The notes under the pieces are model-generated. The model made no database searches and was not told where the DNA came from. It saw nothing but the letters and a program-made list of their open reading frames with translations. A stretch of DNA of 64,000 bases. Origin: Sphingopyxis sp. YF1 (lineage in GTDB: Bacteria > Pseudomonadota > Alphaproteobacteria > Sphingomonadales > Sphingomonadaceae). The position numbers and the translations under genes were made by a program. Shown in pieces: positions 33,875 to 42,438 of this stretch; positions within the stretch are counted from its first letter, which is position 1, and every line of letters begins with the position of its first letter. Location of the stretch: the NCBI RefSeq assembly GCF_022701295.1, contig NZ_CP033204.1:3562501-3626500 (forward strand), read 5' to 3'.

Positions 33875-36043
33875 CTATTTCTCCACCCCCAGCTGGGTCA
33901 GTACGAACGCAAACTCCTCGGCATCCTCGCGCAGCGCGCCCCAGCGGCCCGACTTGCCGCCGTGTCCCGCGCCCATATTGGTGCGCAGCAGCAGCGTCGT
34001 GTCGTTGGTTCGCGTCGCGCGCAGCTTCGCGACCCACTTCGCCGGTTCCCAATAGGTCACGCGCGGGTCGTTGAGCCCCGCCGACACCAGCATCGGCGGA
34101 TAGGCTTTCGCGGTGACATTGTCGTACGGGCTGTAGCTCAGCATATAGTCGAACGCCGCCTTGTCGGTGATCGGATTGCCCCATTCGGGCCATTCGCCGG
34201 GGGTCAGCGGCAGCGTTTCGTCGACCATCGTGTTGATCACATCGACGAAGGGCACCCCCGCGAGCACCGCACCCCACAGTTCGGGTGCCTCGTTGTAGAC
34301 CACCCCCATCACCTGTCCGCCCGCCGAGCGGCCCTCGACCGAAATCTTGCCGGCACTCGTATATTTCTTGTCGATCAGGCCTTTGGCGACGTCGATGAAG
34401 TCGTTGAACGTGTTCTTGCGCTCGGTCGTCTTGCCCGCGAGATACCAGCCGCGGCCCATATCGTCGCCGCCGCGAACGTGCGCGATCGCATAGATCATTC
34501 CGCGATCGACAAGGCTGAGGCGCGTCGTCGAAAAGCCCGGCGGGACGCGGTAACCGTAGGAACCATAGGCATAGAGGTGCATCGACGCGCTGCCGTCGCG
34601 CTTCGTGCCCTTCTTGTACACGAGCGAGGCGGGAACCATCGTCTTGCCGTCGCGGCTCGGCAAATTCACCCTTTCGGTTACATATTGCGTCGAATCATAA
34701 CCCGAAGGAATTTCCTGTACCTTCAGCGTTTCGAGTTTTCCGCTCGCCAGATCATAGTCATAGACGGTGTCGGGAGTGACCATCGATTCATAGTCGATGC
34801 GCAATTTGTCCTGATGATATTCGGGATTGTCGCCGAGCCCCGCGACATAGGTCGCCTCGGGGAATTTGATCCGGCCGGGGGTCAGCGGCGTATCATATTT
34901 GCGGATATCGACCTGATCGAGCCCGTCCTCGCGGCTTTCGAGCACGAAATAGTCGCGGAACACCGAGAAGCCGGTGATGTAGCTATGGTCCGATCCGGGA
35001 ATCAGCGTCTTCCAGTCACCCGGCGCCCTGATGCTCGCCGTGGCGACGCGGAAGTTGGGATGTTCGTCGTTGGTGTGGATGTAGAGCGTGCCGTCGCGCT
35101 CATCGACGCTGTACTCGCGGCCCTTCTTCCGCGCCGACACGAGCTGCATCTTCGCCTCGGGATTGTCGGCGGGGAGCAGGTAGACCTCGCTCGTCTCGTT
35201 GTCGCCCGTCGCGATCACGATATAATTGTCTGCGGCGGTCTTGCCGATCCCGACCCCGAAGCCGATGTCGGCTTCCTTGTAGAGCAATTTGTCGTCGGCC
35301 ACAGGCGTGCCGAGCTTGTGCAGCCGGACATTGTCGGTGCGCCAGTTCTCGTTGGCGAGGCCATAGAGGATCGCGTCGCCCGCCGACGTCCAGACGAGCG
35401 ACGACAGCGTGCCCGGGATGACGTCGGGCAGCATTGCGCCGGTCTCGAGGTTGCGGATGCGCGCCTCGAAGCGTTCGGAGCCATTGTCGTCGAACGAATA
35501 GGCCATCAGCTTGCCGTTCGGGCTGACCGAGACTTCGGCGAGGCGGAAATATTCCTTGCCCTCGGCCATCGCGACCTCGTCGAGGATCAGCTGCGTATCG
35601 CCGGCGCCCGATGCGGGTTTGCGATACCATTTCTTATATTCGGCGCCCTCTTCATATTCGACCCAGTAGAGCCAGTCGCCGTCCTTCTGCGGCACGCTCG
35701 AATCGGCCTCCTTGATGCGCCCCTTCATCTCCTGGAAAAGGGTTTCGACCAGTTCGGCGTGCGGCTTCATCGCCGCGTCGAACCAGGCATTCTCGGCCTT
35801 CACATAATCGAGGATGTCGGCGTCATCGACCACCGGATAGCTCGGGTCGCGCAGCCAGTGCCAGGGATCCGACAGCGTCTTGCCGTGCAGCACCATTTCG
35901 TGCGGGCGCTGCTGGGCGACGGGGGCCGCGGACGGCGCGGGGGTCTCGTTGGTCAATGCACTCTCTTTCTCTTCGGCCAAAGCGCCGGGGATCGCGACAA
36001 GCGGGGTGGCAATTGCCGCCATAAACATCCAAATAGCGCGCAT
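33875..36043 (-). CDS. Prolyl oligopeptidase family serine peptidase (S9A, oligopeptidase B-like)
   Basis: A 722-residue exported peptidase. A signal peptide ends near ALAEE. An N-terminal seven-bladed propeller covers about residues 90-460 and a C-terminal alpha/beta hydrolase covers about 480-722. The nucleophile is in VEGRSAGGQVMG, the aspartate is in GLNDPRVTYWEPAKW, and the histidine is in GAGHGGKSG. The strings YAYGSYGYRVPPGFS and AHVRGGDDMGRGWY are oligopeptidase B features, so it probably cleaves after basic residues of short peptides. ATG 36043 follows GGGAG. It is divergent from the aminopeptidase P gene and shares its short promoter gap. Confidence 0.93.
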   Translation of the reverse strand: MRAIWMFMAAIATPLVAIPGALAEEKESALTNETPAPSAAPVAQQRPHEMVLHGKTLSDPWHWLRDPSYPVVDDADILDYVKAENAWFDAAMKPHAELVETLFQEMKGRIKEADSSVPQKDGDWLYWVEYEEGAEYKKWYRKPASGAGDTQLILDEVAMAEGKEYFRLAEVSVSPNGKLMAYSFDDNGSERFEARIRNLETGAMLPDVIPGTLSSLVWTSAGDAILYGLANENWRTDNVRLHKLGTPVADDKLLYKEADIGFGVGIGKTAADNYIVIATGDNETSEVYLLPADNPEAKMQLVSARKKGREYSVDERDGTLYIHTNDEHPNFRVATASIRAPGDWKTLIPGSDHSYITGFSVFRDYFVLESREDGLDQVDIRKYDTPLTPGRIKFPEATYVAGLGDNPEYHQDKLRIDYESMVTPDTVYDYDLASGKLETLKVQEIPSGYDSTQYVTERVNLPSRDGKTMVPASLVYKKGTKRDGSASMHLYAYGSYGYRVPPGFSTTRLSLVDRGMIYAIAHVRGGDDMGRGWYLAGKTTERKNTFNDFIDVAKGLIDKKYTSAGKISVEGRSAGGQVMGVVYNEAPELWGAVLAGVPFVDVINTMVDETLPLTPGEWPEWGNPITDKAAFDYMLSYSPYDNVTAKAYPPMLVSAGLNDPRVTYWEPAKWVAKLRATRTNDTTLLLRTNMGAGHGGKSGRWGALREDAEEFAFVLTQLGVEK

Positions 36044-36111
36044 CGAAAAACTCCCGCGGAGCCGCCCCCGGTGGGCAGGATCGCCAGCGATGTAGGAATA
36101 AGGAAGCAACC

Positions 36112-37938
36112 ATGTCCAGCCCCGTTCATGCCGAGCGCCTCGCGCGGGTCCGCGCCGAACTGGCCGCCCGCGGCCTCGACGGCTTCATCGTGCCGATCAG
36201 CGACGAACATATGAGCGAATATGTCGGTGACTATGCGCAGCGCATGGCATGGCTGACCGGCTTCGGCGGCTCGGCGGGAACCGCGGTGGTGCTGCCCGCC
36301 AGGGCCGCGGTGTTCGTCGACGGGCGCTACACGGTGCAGGTCCGCGACCAGGTCGACGGCGCGCTCTTCGACTATGTCGGGGTGCCGCAGTCGAGCATCG
36401 CCGAATGGCTCGGCGCGAATGTCGCCGCGGGGCAGACGATCGGCTACGACCCCTGGCTGCACGGCATCGACTGGGCGCGCGCGCTCGACAAGGCGCTGCA
36501 GGCCAGGGGCGCCACGCTCGTCGCGGTCGACGCCAATCCGCTCGACGCCGCGTGGGATGACCAGCCCGCGCCGAGCGACGCCGTCGTGAGCGTCCACGAC
36601 GCCGCACTGGCCGGCCAGAGCGCGGTCGAGAAACGCGAAATCATCGCCGACTGGCTGAAGGCCAAGGGGCTCGACACGACGGTGATGACCGCGCTCGATT
36701 CGATCGCCTGGACCTTCAATATCCGCGGGACCGACGTCAGCCACACGCCGGTCGGGCTCGCCTTTGCGCTGCTCCATGCCGACGCGACCGCCGACCTGTT
36801 CATCGCGCCCGAAAAGATCACCGACGCGGTGCGCGCGCACCTCGGCAACAGCGTCCGCATCCACGATCGCAACGCTTTCGAGGCCGCGCTTGCGGACCTT
36901 GCGGGCAAGAAGGTCGCGGTCGATCCCGACCGCGCGGTCGCGGCGATCTTTACCGCGCTCGAAGCCGCGGGCGCGGAGATCGAACGCCACCGCGACCCCG
37001 CGGTGCTGCCCAAGGCGATCAAGAACAGCGTCGAACTGGGCGGCACCCGCGCCGCGCACATCCGCGACGGCGTCGCGGTCTCGCGTTTCCTCCGGTGGAT
37101 GGAAGCGGTCGCGCCCGAGGGCGGGCTCGACGAACTGGGCGCCGCGGCGAAGCTGCGTGCCTTCCGCGACGAGGGCGGCGCGCTCAGGGACCTGTCGTTC
37201 GACACCATCTCGGCCGCCGGCCCCAATGGCGCGCTGCCGCACTACAAGGTCGACGAAACCACCAACCGCGCGATCGAGACCGGCACGCTCTATCTCGTCG
37301 ATTCGGGCGGCCAATATGCCGACGGCACGACCGACATCACGCGAACGATCGCGATCGGCCAGCCTACCGCCGAGATGCGCCGCCGCTTCACCCAGGTGCT
37401 CAAGGGGCATATCGCGCTCGCGACCGCACGCTTCCCCAGGGGGACGCGCGGCAGCCAGCTCGACATCCTCGCGCGGCAATATCTCTGGGCCGACGGGGTC
37501 GATTATGCGCATGGCACCGGGCACGGCGTCGGCACCTATCTGGCGGTGCACGAAGGACCGCAGCGCATCGCCAAGCCGTCGGGCGGGCAGGCCGGGACCG
37601 AGGAGCCGCTGCACGCGGGCATGATCCTCTCGAACGAGCCGGGTTACTACAAGGCGGGGCATTTCGGCATCCGGATCGAGAATCTGGTGATCGTGACCGC
37701 GCTCGCGATCGACGGCGCCGAGGAAGAAATGCTGGGGTTCGAGACGATCACCTTTGCGCCGATCGCGCAGGATCTCGTCGACGCGTCGCTGCTGTCGGCG
37801 GCCGAAGCCGACTGGCTCGACGCCTATCACGCCGCGACGTTCGACAAGCTGGCTCCGGGGATGGACGATGGCGATCGCGACTGGCTCGCGACCGCCTGCG
37901 CACCGCTCGACCGCACCCCCGCCGCGCTCGCCGCCTGA
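36112..37938 (+). CDS. Xaa-Pro aminopeptidase (M24B, long form)
   Basis: A 608-residue three-domain aminopeptidase P. The N-terminal creatinase domains (GLDGFIVPISDEHMSEY, RAAVFVDGRYTVQ) are followed by the pita-bread catalytic domain. Metal ligands: Asp in YLVDSGGQYADGTTD and DITRTIAIG, His in GTGHGVGTYLAVHEG, Glu in NEPGYYKAGHFG and Glu in IRIENL. It removes an N-terminal residue before proline and is probably cytosolic, since no signal peptide is seen. Followed by a thioesterase gene seven bases away. Confidence 0.95.
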   Translation: MSSPVHAERLARVRAELAARGLDGFIVPISDEHMSEYVGDYAQRMAWLTGFGGSAGTAVVLPARAAVFVDGRYTVQVRDQVDGALFDYVGVPQSSIAEWLGANVAAGQTIGYDPWLHGIDWARALDKALQARGATLVAVDANPLDAAWDDQPAPSDAVVSVHDAALAGQSAVEKREIIADWLKAKGLDTTVMTALDSIAWTFNIRGTDVSHTPVGLAFALLHADATADLFIAPEKITDAVRAHLGNSVRIHDRNAFEAALADLAGKKVAVDPDRAVAAIFTALEAAGAEIERHRDPAVLPKAIKNSVELGGTRAAHIRDGVAVSRFLRWMEAVAPEGGLDELGAAAKLRAFRDEGGALRDLSFDTISAAGPNGALPHYKVDETTNRAIETGTLYLVDSGGQYADGTTDITRTIAIGQPTAEMRRRFTQVLKGHIALATARFPRGTRGSQLDILARQYLWADGVDYAHGTGHGVGTYLAVHEGPQRIAKPSGGQAGTEEPLHAGMILSNEPGYYKAGHFGIRIENLVIVTALAIDGAEEEMLGFETITFAPIAQDLVDASLLSAAEADWLDAYHAATFDKLAPGMDDGDRDWLATACAPLDRTPAALAA

Positions 37939-37945
37939 TCGCGCG

Positions 37946-38407
37946 ATGACATCCCCCCGCAGCGAGGTGCCGCTCGGCGATTTCCGCGTCCACGAGACGG
38001 TGCGCGTCCGCTTCAACGAGATCGATGGCCAGAATATCGTCTTCAACGGCCATTATCTCGTTTACGCCGACATCGGCGTGACCGAATATTTTCGCGCGCT
38101 CGGCGAGGGGCAGCCGGGGCCCTATTTTCACCAATATGGTACAGATATCCGCGAAACGCATTGCGAGATCGATTATCATGCCCCGGCGCGGCTCGACGAG
38201 CTGATCACCATCGCCGCGCGCGTCAGCCGCTTCGGGCGCGACAGTTTCACGCTCCATTGCGGTATTTTCCGGGGAGAAGAGCGCCTCACCGACATCGAGA
38301 TCGATTATGCCCATCTCGATCTCGACAGCGGACAACCGACGCCGCTGCCGGGGAGCTTCATCGCCGAGGTGCGTCGGTTCGAAAAACGCACCCCCATACA
38401 GGCCTGA
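37946..38407 (+). CDS. Acyl-CoA thioesterase, 4-hydroxybenzoyl-CoA thioesterase-like hotdog
   Basis: A 153-residue hotdog-fold protein with an N-terminal VRVRFNEIDGQNIVFNGHYLV; the conserved aspartate is in EID and the family's D-x-x-G/N-H-x-N/Y-Y layout is present. The second half (HCEIDYHAPARLDELI) is typical of the YbgC/FcbC group. Substrate is probably an acyl-CoA, chain length unknown. It starts seven bases after the aminopeptidase stop, so the two are co-transcribed. Confidence 0.85.
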   Translation: MTSPRSEVPLGDFRVHETVRVRFNEIDGQNIVFNGHYLVYADIGVTEYFRALGEGQPGPYFHQYGTDIRETHCEIDYHAPARLDELITIAARVSRFGRDSFTLHCGIFRGEERLTDIEIDYAHLDLDSGQPTPLPGSFIAEVRRFEKRTPIQA

Positions 38408-38476
38408 TCGGTTCGCCGGCGCCCTATCACATTGAAAACAGGTGGAGGCGCTGTTCAACGCCCAAACCGGAGACGC

Positions 38477-38505
38477 AAAAAAAGGGCCGCCCCGAGGGGC
38501 GGCCC
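38477..38505 (-). terminator. Strong rho-independent terminator, minus strand
   Basis: A perfect 10-bp G-C stem (38484-38493 and 38496-38505) with a two-base loop, followed on the minus strand by seven U (38483-38477). On the plus strand there is no U tract, so it points leftward. No annotated minus-strand gene ends here; the next minus-strand gene to the right is more than 2.7 kb away. This hints at a short minus-strand RNA. Confidence 0.75.
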
Positions 38506-38538
38506 GTGAAAGTTTTGGGAGAGGATGCCTAAAAGGCA
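38477..38538 (-). ncRNA. Candidate small RNA ending in the 38.5-kb terminator
   Basis: Upstream of the minus-strand terminator is a promoter-like pair on the same strand: TTGCGG (38572-38567), 16 bp, CAATAT (38550-38545). A transcript would be about 60 nt. It would hold a small GCCT/AGGC hairpin (38537-38527), a single-stranded stretch with AUCCUCUCCC (38526-38517) and then the terminator. The CU-rich stretch is complementary to purine-rich ribosome binding sites. This RNA is inferred only from the terminator, promoter-like elements and hairpin; expression is not shown. Confidence 0.35.
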
Positions 38539-38679
38539 AGTGTGATATTGCACTGCACAATCGATTCCGCAACTGCGAAATAAGCATCCGTAGTTGCATT
38601 TTTTGCAATCACTGTCGCCGGGGTTGCACACGGTGCATTCGCGTCGCCCCTCGCAAATTGCCGCGACATCGCCTAAATT

Positions 38680-39168
38680 ATGCGCATGCGCATGTTCAGC
38701 AAACCCGACCTTGGCGGCGGCCTCTCCGATTTCTGGGGCTATATCCGCGAACCGCGCCCGCATCGCTGGGCGATCTGGGGGGTCGCAATCGCGCTGACCT
38801 ACGTCGTGTTCAGCGGCGTGTCGCAATATCTGATCCCCTATGAAGAGCCCAAGGCGCAGATCATCTATTTCGAAAACTGGTCGGCAAAGCGCAGCGATGC
38901 CGAGATTCGCGCCGACTGGGTCGCCCGCGCGAAGGAGACGACGCGCCGCAACGCCGAGAAGCGCGCCGAATATCAGCGCCTCGCCGACATGATGGGGGTC
39001 GAATATGATTCGGCCGAAGCCGACAAGGTGACGCGCGAAACGCTGGGCGACGAAGCCGCGGCCAAAGCGAAGAAAAAACCGGCGCCGGTCCAGACGCGCT
39101 CGACGCTCGCCGAACGCGCGGCCCGCGGACCGCAGCCCGCCGCGGTCGCCCCGAAGAACCCCGACTGA
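38680..39168 (+). CDS. Single-pass membrane protein, unknown function, before ribD
   Basis: A 162-residue protein. It has one hydrophobic helix at about residues 28-50 (HRWAIWGVAIALTYVVFSG), then a helical, charged extracytoplasmic part and an Ala/Pro/Lys-rich C-terminal tail. Three in-frame ATGs (38680, 38686, 38692) precede it; none has a strong ribosome binding site, so the exact start is uncertain. It is nine bases from ribD and probably in the same operon. I do not recognise the family. Confidence 0.65.
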   Translation: MRMRMFSKPDLGGGLSDFWGYIREPRPHRWAIWGVAIALTYVVFSGVSQYLIPYEEPKAQIIYFENWSAKRSDAEIRADWVARAKETTRRNAEKRAEYQRLADMMGVEYDSAEADKVTRETLGDEAAAKAKKKPAPVQTRSTLAERAARGPQPAAVAPKNPD

Positions 39169-39176
39169 CCTTCGCG

Positions 39177-40151
39177 ATGCCGCGCCCGCCCGCCGACGCC
39201 GACTGGATGGCGGCCGCGATCGCGCTGTCGCTGCGCGGGCGCCCCGCGTCGGCGCCCAACCCCAATGTCGGCTGCCTGCTGGTCCGCGAGGGCCGGGTCG
39301 TCGGGCGCGGCTGGACCCAGCCCGGCGGCCGTCCGCATGCCGAGGCGATGGCGCTCGCCGCCGCCGGCGCAATGGCGCGCGGCGCGACCGCCTATGTCAG
39401 CCTCGAACCCTGCGCCCACGCGAGTCCGCGCGGCCCCGCCTGCGCCGATTCGCTGGTTGCCGCCGGGGTCGCGCGCGTCGTGATCGCCGCGCAGGATCCC
39501 GATCCGCGCACCGACGGGCGGGGGATCGCGCGGCTGCAGGCGGCGGGAATCGAGACCGTCCTCAACCTCGCGCCCGCCGCCGCGCGCGCCGCGATGGCGC
39601 CCTGGTGGACGCGGCGCACCGCCGGACGACCCTTCGTCACCCTCAAGCTCGCGACCTCGCTCGACGGATGCATCGCGCTGGCCGACGGGACAAGCCGATG
39701 GATCACCGGCGCGCGCGCGCGCGCGCACGGCCATCTCGAACGCGCGAAGCACGAGGCGATCCTCGTCGGTCGCGGCACGCTCGACGCCGATTCGCCGCGC
39801 CTCGACGTCCGTCTGCCCGGGCTCGAAGACCGCAGCCCGCGCAAATTTCTGCTCACCCGCGGCGAGGCCCCCGACGGCTGGACCGCGGTGGCATCGCCCG
39901 AAGCGATCCCCGATATCGATTCGCTGCTCGTCGAGGGCGGCGCCGGCGCGGCCGCCACCTTCCTCGCTGCCGACCGCGTCGACCGGCTGCTGCTCTATCG
40001 GGCGCCGATCCTGATCGGCGCCGGCCGCGCCGCGCTCGGCGACATCGGGCTGGCCGGTCTCGACACGGCGCACGGCCGCTGGCGCCTCGCCGACAGCCGC
40101 GCGCTTGGCAGCGACCAACTCGACGTCTACGAGCGGACGCGAAGGGAATAG
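39177..40151 (+). CDS. ribD: Bifunctional diaminohydroxyphosphoribosylaminopyrimidine deaminase/reductase
   Basis: A 324-residue enzyme for the second and third steps of riboflavin synthesis. The N-terminal deaminase domain has NPNVGCLLV, the zinc site PHAEAMAL and EPCAHASPRGPAC. The C-terminal reductase domain has LKLATSLDGCIA, WITG and GRGTLDADSPRLDVR, with LLVEGGAGAAATFL. It is followed by ribE after six bases. No FMN riboswitch is seen before the gene. The other riboflavin genes, ribB and ribH, are 8-10 kb away on the opposite strand. Confidence 0.95.
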   Translation: MPRPPADADWMAAAIALSLRGRPASAPNPNVGCLLVREGRVVGRGWTQPGGRPHAEAMALAAAGAMARGATAYVSLEPCAHASPRGPACADSLVAAGVARVVIAAQDPDPRTDGRGIARLQAAGIETVLNLAPAAARAAMAPWWTRRTAGRPFVTLKLATSLDGCIALADGTSRWITGARARAHGHLERAKHEAILVGRGTLDADSPRLDVRLPGLEDRSPRKFLLTRGEAPDGWTAVASPEAIPDIDSLLVEGGAGAAATFLAADRVDRLLLYRAPILIGAGRAALGDIGLAGLDTAHGRWRLADSRALGSDQLDVYERTRRE

Positions 40152-40157
40152 CGACCT

Positions 40158-40784
40158 ATGTTCACCGGCATCATCACCGACATCGGCACCATCCGCAACC
40201 GCGAGGATCGCGGCGATACGCGGCTCGTCATCGGCACCGTCTACGACGTCGACGGCATCGATCTCGGCGCTTCGATCGCCTGTTCGGGCGCGTGCCTGAC
40301 GGTGGTCGACAAGGGGGTCGACGAAGGCAGCAACGGCCCGGGTGGATGGTTCGCGGTCGACGCGAGCGCCGAGACGCTCGCCTGCACCGCGCCCGGCATG
40401 TGGGACGCCGGCCGCCGTCTCAACCTCGAACGCGCGCTCCGGGTCGGCGACGAACTCGGCGGGCATATCGTCACCGGCCATGTCGACGCGGTGGGGCGGA
40501 TCGTGTCGGTCGCGCCGGCAGGCGACAGCGTCACCGTCACCGTGTCGGCCCCCGCGACGCTGGCGCCGCATATCGCGCCAAAGGGTTCGATCACCCTCGA
40601 CGGCGTATCGCTGACCGTCAACAATGTCGCCGACCAGGCCGACGGCAGCGCGCATTTCACGCTCAACATCATTCCGCACACACAGGCGCTAACGACGCTC
40701 GGCGAGGCGGTGGCAGGGCGCCCGGTCAATCTCGAGATCGACATCCTCGCACGCTATCTCGCGCGGATGCAGGCACGCGGATAG
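40158..40784 (+). CDS. ribE: Riboflavin synthase alpha chain
   Basis: A 208-residue riboflavin synthase with two lumazine-binding repeats. Repeat one starts MFTGIITDIGTI and has IACSGACLTVVDKG. Repeat two starts GHIVTGHVDAVGRI and has SITLDGVSLTVNNV. It dismutates two 6,7-dimethyl-8-ribityllumazine molecules into riboflavin. It is directly behind ribD. The gene is also called ribC in some organisms. Confidence 0.95.
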   Translation: MFTGIITDIGTIRNREDRGDTRLVIGTVYDVDGIDLGASIACSGACLTVVDKGVDEGSNGPGGWFAVDASAETLACTAPGMWDAGRRLNLERALRVGDELGGHIVTGHVDAVGRIVSVAPAGDSVTVTVSAPATLAPHIAPKGSITLDGVSLTVNNVADQADGSAHFTLNIIPHTQALTTLGEAVAGRPVNLEIDILARYLARMQARG

Positions 40785-40813
40785 GACGCGCATCGACGAG
40801 GGAGAGCGGCCGC

Positions 40814-41248
40814 ATGACCGGGACGACAGGAGGATCCTGCCTGTGCGGCGGCATCCGCTTCGCCATCGACGGGACAATCGGACCCGCCGGGCAATGCCAT
40901 TGCTCGAAATGCCGCAAGGTATCGGGCACCGACGGCAATGCGGTCTTCTACGCACCCGCCGCGGCCTTTCGCTGGCTGGCAGGCGAGGAACGGATCCGGC
41001 GCTTCGCCGTTCCCGACGGCGGCGGCTGGGCGGCGCATTTCTGCGGCCGGTGCGGCAGCCCGGTGCCGCTGCCCGCTGGCGACGGCAAATTCTTCTTTGT
41101 CCCCGCGGGGCTGCTCGACGACGATCCCGGGTTTCGCGGCTATGCCGCGCATATCTTCGTCGGCTCGAAGGCGCCCTGGGTGTGCATCACCGATTCGGCG
41201 CCGCAATATGAGGCGGGTTTCGATTCGGCGCGGATCGATTCCGCCTAG
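40814..41248 (+). CDS. GFA family protein (glutathione-dependent formaldehyde-activating enzyme-like)
   Basis: A 144-residue zinc-binding protein of the GFA/CENP-V fold. Zinc cysteines are in GGSCLCGGIRF, CHCSKCRKVSG and HFCGRCGSPVP. GFA homologues bind glutathione and may condense it with aldehydes, but most members have no proven reaction. ATG 40814 is used. It overlaps mmcB convergently by four bases. gshA at 20 kb would supply glutathione. Confidence 0.85.
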   Translation: MTGTTGGSCLCGGIRFAIDGTIGPAGQCHCSKCRKVSGTDGNAVFYAPAAAFRWLAGEERIRRFAVPDGGGWAAHFCGRCGSPVPLPAGDGKFFFVPAGLLDDDPGFRGYAAHIFVGSKAPWVCITDSAPQYEAGFDSARIDSA

Positions 41249-41715
41249 CCTTCGGTCCATCCCGCCGCCAGCTCGGGGTCGGCCGCCAGCATCGATCGCC
41301 GCATCGCCAGCCGCCCGATCCTCAGCAGTTCGGCCTTGCGCCGCGCGGGCGCGAGGGTGCAGCTCGCGGCTTCGCGGACCACCGCGGCGCCATAGCGATC
41401 GGCGACGATCAGTCCCGACGTTTCGGGACGGTAGTCAGGGGTGTCGAGGATCGCGGGGTCGAGCCCCGAAGCGAGCGCCCAATAGAAGCGGTCGCACCAG
41501 TCGCAATAGTCGGGCCATTTGCCGTCGCCGTGCAGGTCGGCGCGGCTGACCTTGATCTCGACGATGGTGATATGGCCGCGGGCATCGATCGCGGTGAGGT
41601 CGGTGCGCCGCCCGTTGGGCAGCGGCACTTCGGGAATCGCGACGAGCCCCTGCTGCGCGAACAGCCGGCACACGCCGCGCGCGACATCGGCGGCGGTCAA
41701 CAGATCACCGGCCAT
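41245..41715 (-). CDS. mmcB: MmcB family DNA repair protein
   Basis: A 156-residue endonuclease-like protein. The PD-(D/E)xK-type core is visible as GRRTDLTAIDARGHITIVEIKVSRADL. In Caulobacter, MmcB helps the damage response after mitomycin C and is SOS-induced. I looked for a LexA box (GAAC-N7-GTTC in alphaproteobacteria) in the upstream 40 bases and saw none. It is convergent with the GFA gene. A 28-bp inverted repeat sits just upstream, between it and ssb. Confidence 0.9.
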   Translation of the reverse strand: MAGDLLTAADVARGVCRLFAQQGLVAIPEVPLPNGRRTDLTAIDARGHITIVEIKVSRADLHGDGKWPDYCDWCDRFYWALASGLDPAILDTPDYRPETSGLIVADRYGAAVVREAASCTLAPARRKAELLRIGRLAMRRSMLAADPELAAGWTEG

Positions 41716-41750
41716 CGGATCGATACGTGGTAAAAGCCATCATTCCCCAA

Positions 41751-41818
41751 CCGCAGCCCCGAGCCTGTCGAAGGGCGCCTATCCCGAGAAGCGCCCTTCG
41801 ACAGGCTCGGGGCTGCGG
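41751..41818. repeat. Perfect 28-bp inverted repeat
   Basis: Arms at 41751-41778 and 41791-41818 are exact inverted copies, with a 12-base loop. The core is GAGCCTGTCGAAGGGCG / CGCCCTTCGACAGGCTC, a relative of the palindrome at 33344-33412. It lies between ssb and mmcB, both on the minus strand. It may stop or stabilise the ssb mRNA but has no U tract. It is a REP-like dispersed repeat. Confidence 0.85.
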
Positions 41819-41845
41819 TGAAAAATCAGCTGCCGCGTCGGGCGC

Positions 41846-42406
41846 TCAGAAGGGAACGTCGTCGTCCAGATCGTCGTCGAACGGCGGGCGACCACCGCCC
41901 GAACCGCCACCCGACGACCCGCCGCCGCCCTGATTCCAGCCGCCGCCCGAGCTTCCGCCCGACGACCCGCCGCCCTGGTTCCAGCCACCGCCACCGCCGC
42001 CGCTGCCCCAGTCGTCACCGCCGCCGCCGCCACGCGAACCGCCACCGCCGCCGGGGGCGCCGTCGAGCATGGTCAGATTGCCGCCCATGCCCGCGATCAC
42101 CACCTCGGTCGTGTAGCGGTCGTTGCCGTCGCGATCCTGCCATTTGCGGGTACGCAGGCTGCCTTCGATATAGACCTTCGAGCCCTTTTTCAGATAGCGT
42201 TCGACCACCCCGACCAGCCCGTCGCCGTTGATCACGACATTGTGCCATTCGGTGCGCTCCTTGCGCTCGCCGCTCATCCGGTCCTTCCACTGTTCGCTGG
42301 TCGCGATGCGGATATTGGCGATCTTGCCGCCGTTCTGGAACGACTTGATTTCGGGATCGGCGCCCAGATTGCCGATGAGAATTACCTTGTTGACGCTGCC
42401 AGCCAT
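41846..42406 (-). CDS. ssb: Single-stranded DNA-binding protein
   Basis: A 186-residue SSB. The N-terminal OB fold (residues 1-110) starts [20 protein letters not shown] and has [19 protein letters not shown] and [13 protein letters not shown]. The linker (about 115-170) is a Gly/Ser repeat containing WNQGGG twice. The C-terminal acidic tip ends DDDVPF, which recruits repair and replication proteins. ATG 42406 fits. It is not next to uvrA here; feoB is upstream in the same direction after 32 bp. Confidence 0.97.
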   Translation of the reverse strand: MAGSVNKVILIGNLGADPEIKSFQNGGKIANIRIATSEQWKDRMSGERKERTEWHNVVINGDGLVGVVERYLKKGSKVYIEGSLRTRKWQDRDGNDRYTTEVVIAGMGGNLTMLDGAPGGGGGSRGGGGGDDWGSGGGGGGWNQGGGSSGGSSGGGWNQGGGGSSGGGSGGGRPPFDDDLDDDVPF

Positions 42407-42438
42407 TGCCGTTCCGTTCCCGCTGATTGAGAGGACGA

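Noticed and set aside
38442..38843. A cysteine-rich peptide gene upstream of ribD
   Set aside because: The cysteines come from a TGC-rich stretch; the frame has no ribosome binding site and would run over the membrane-protein gene in another frame.
39100..39176. FMN riboswitch before ribD
   Set aside because: The preceding gene ends nine bases before ribD; there is no room for an RFN element.
41716..41750. LexA (SOS) box upstream of mmcB
   Set aside because: No GAAC-N7-GTTC or GTTC-N7-GTTC pattern could be found in the short upstream stretch.
41751..41818. Phage or integron attachment site
   Set aside because: The exact 28-bp inverted repeat could look like an attC fold, but there is no integrase, and its core matches another palindrome in the window. 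A dispersed repeat is simpler.
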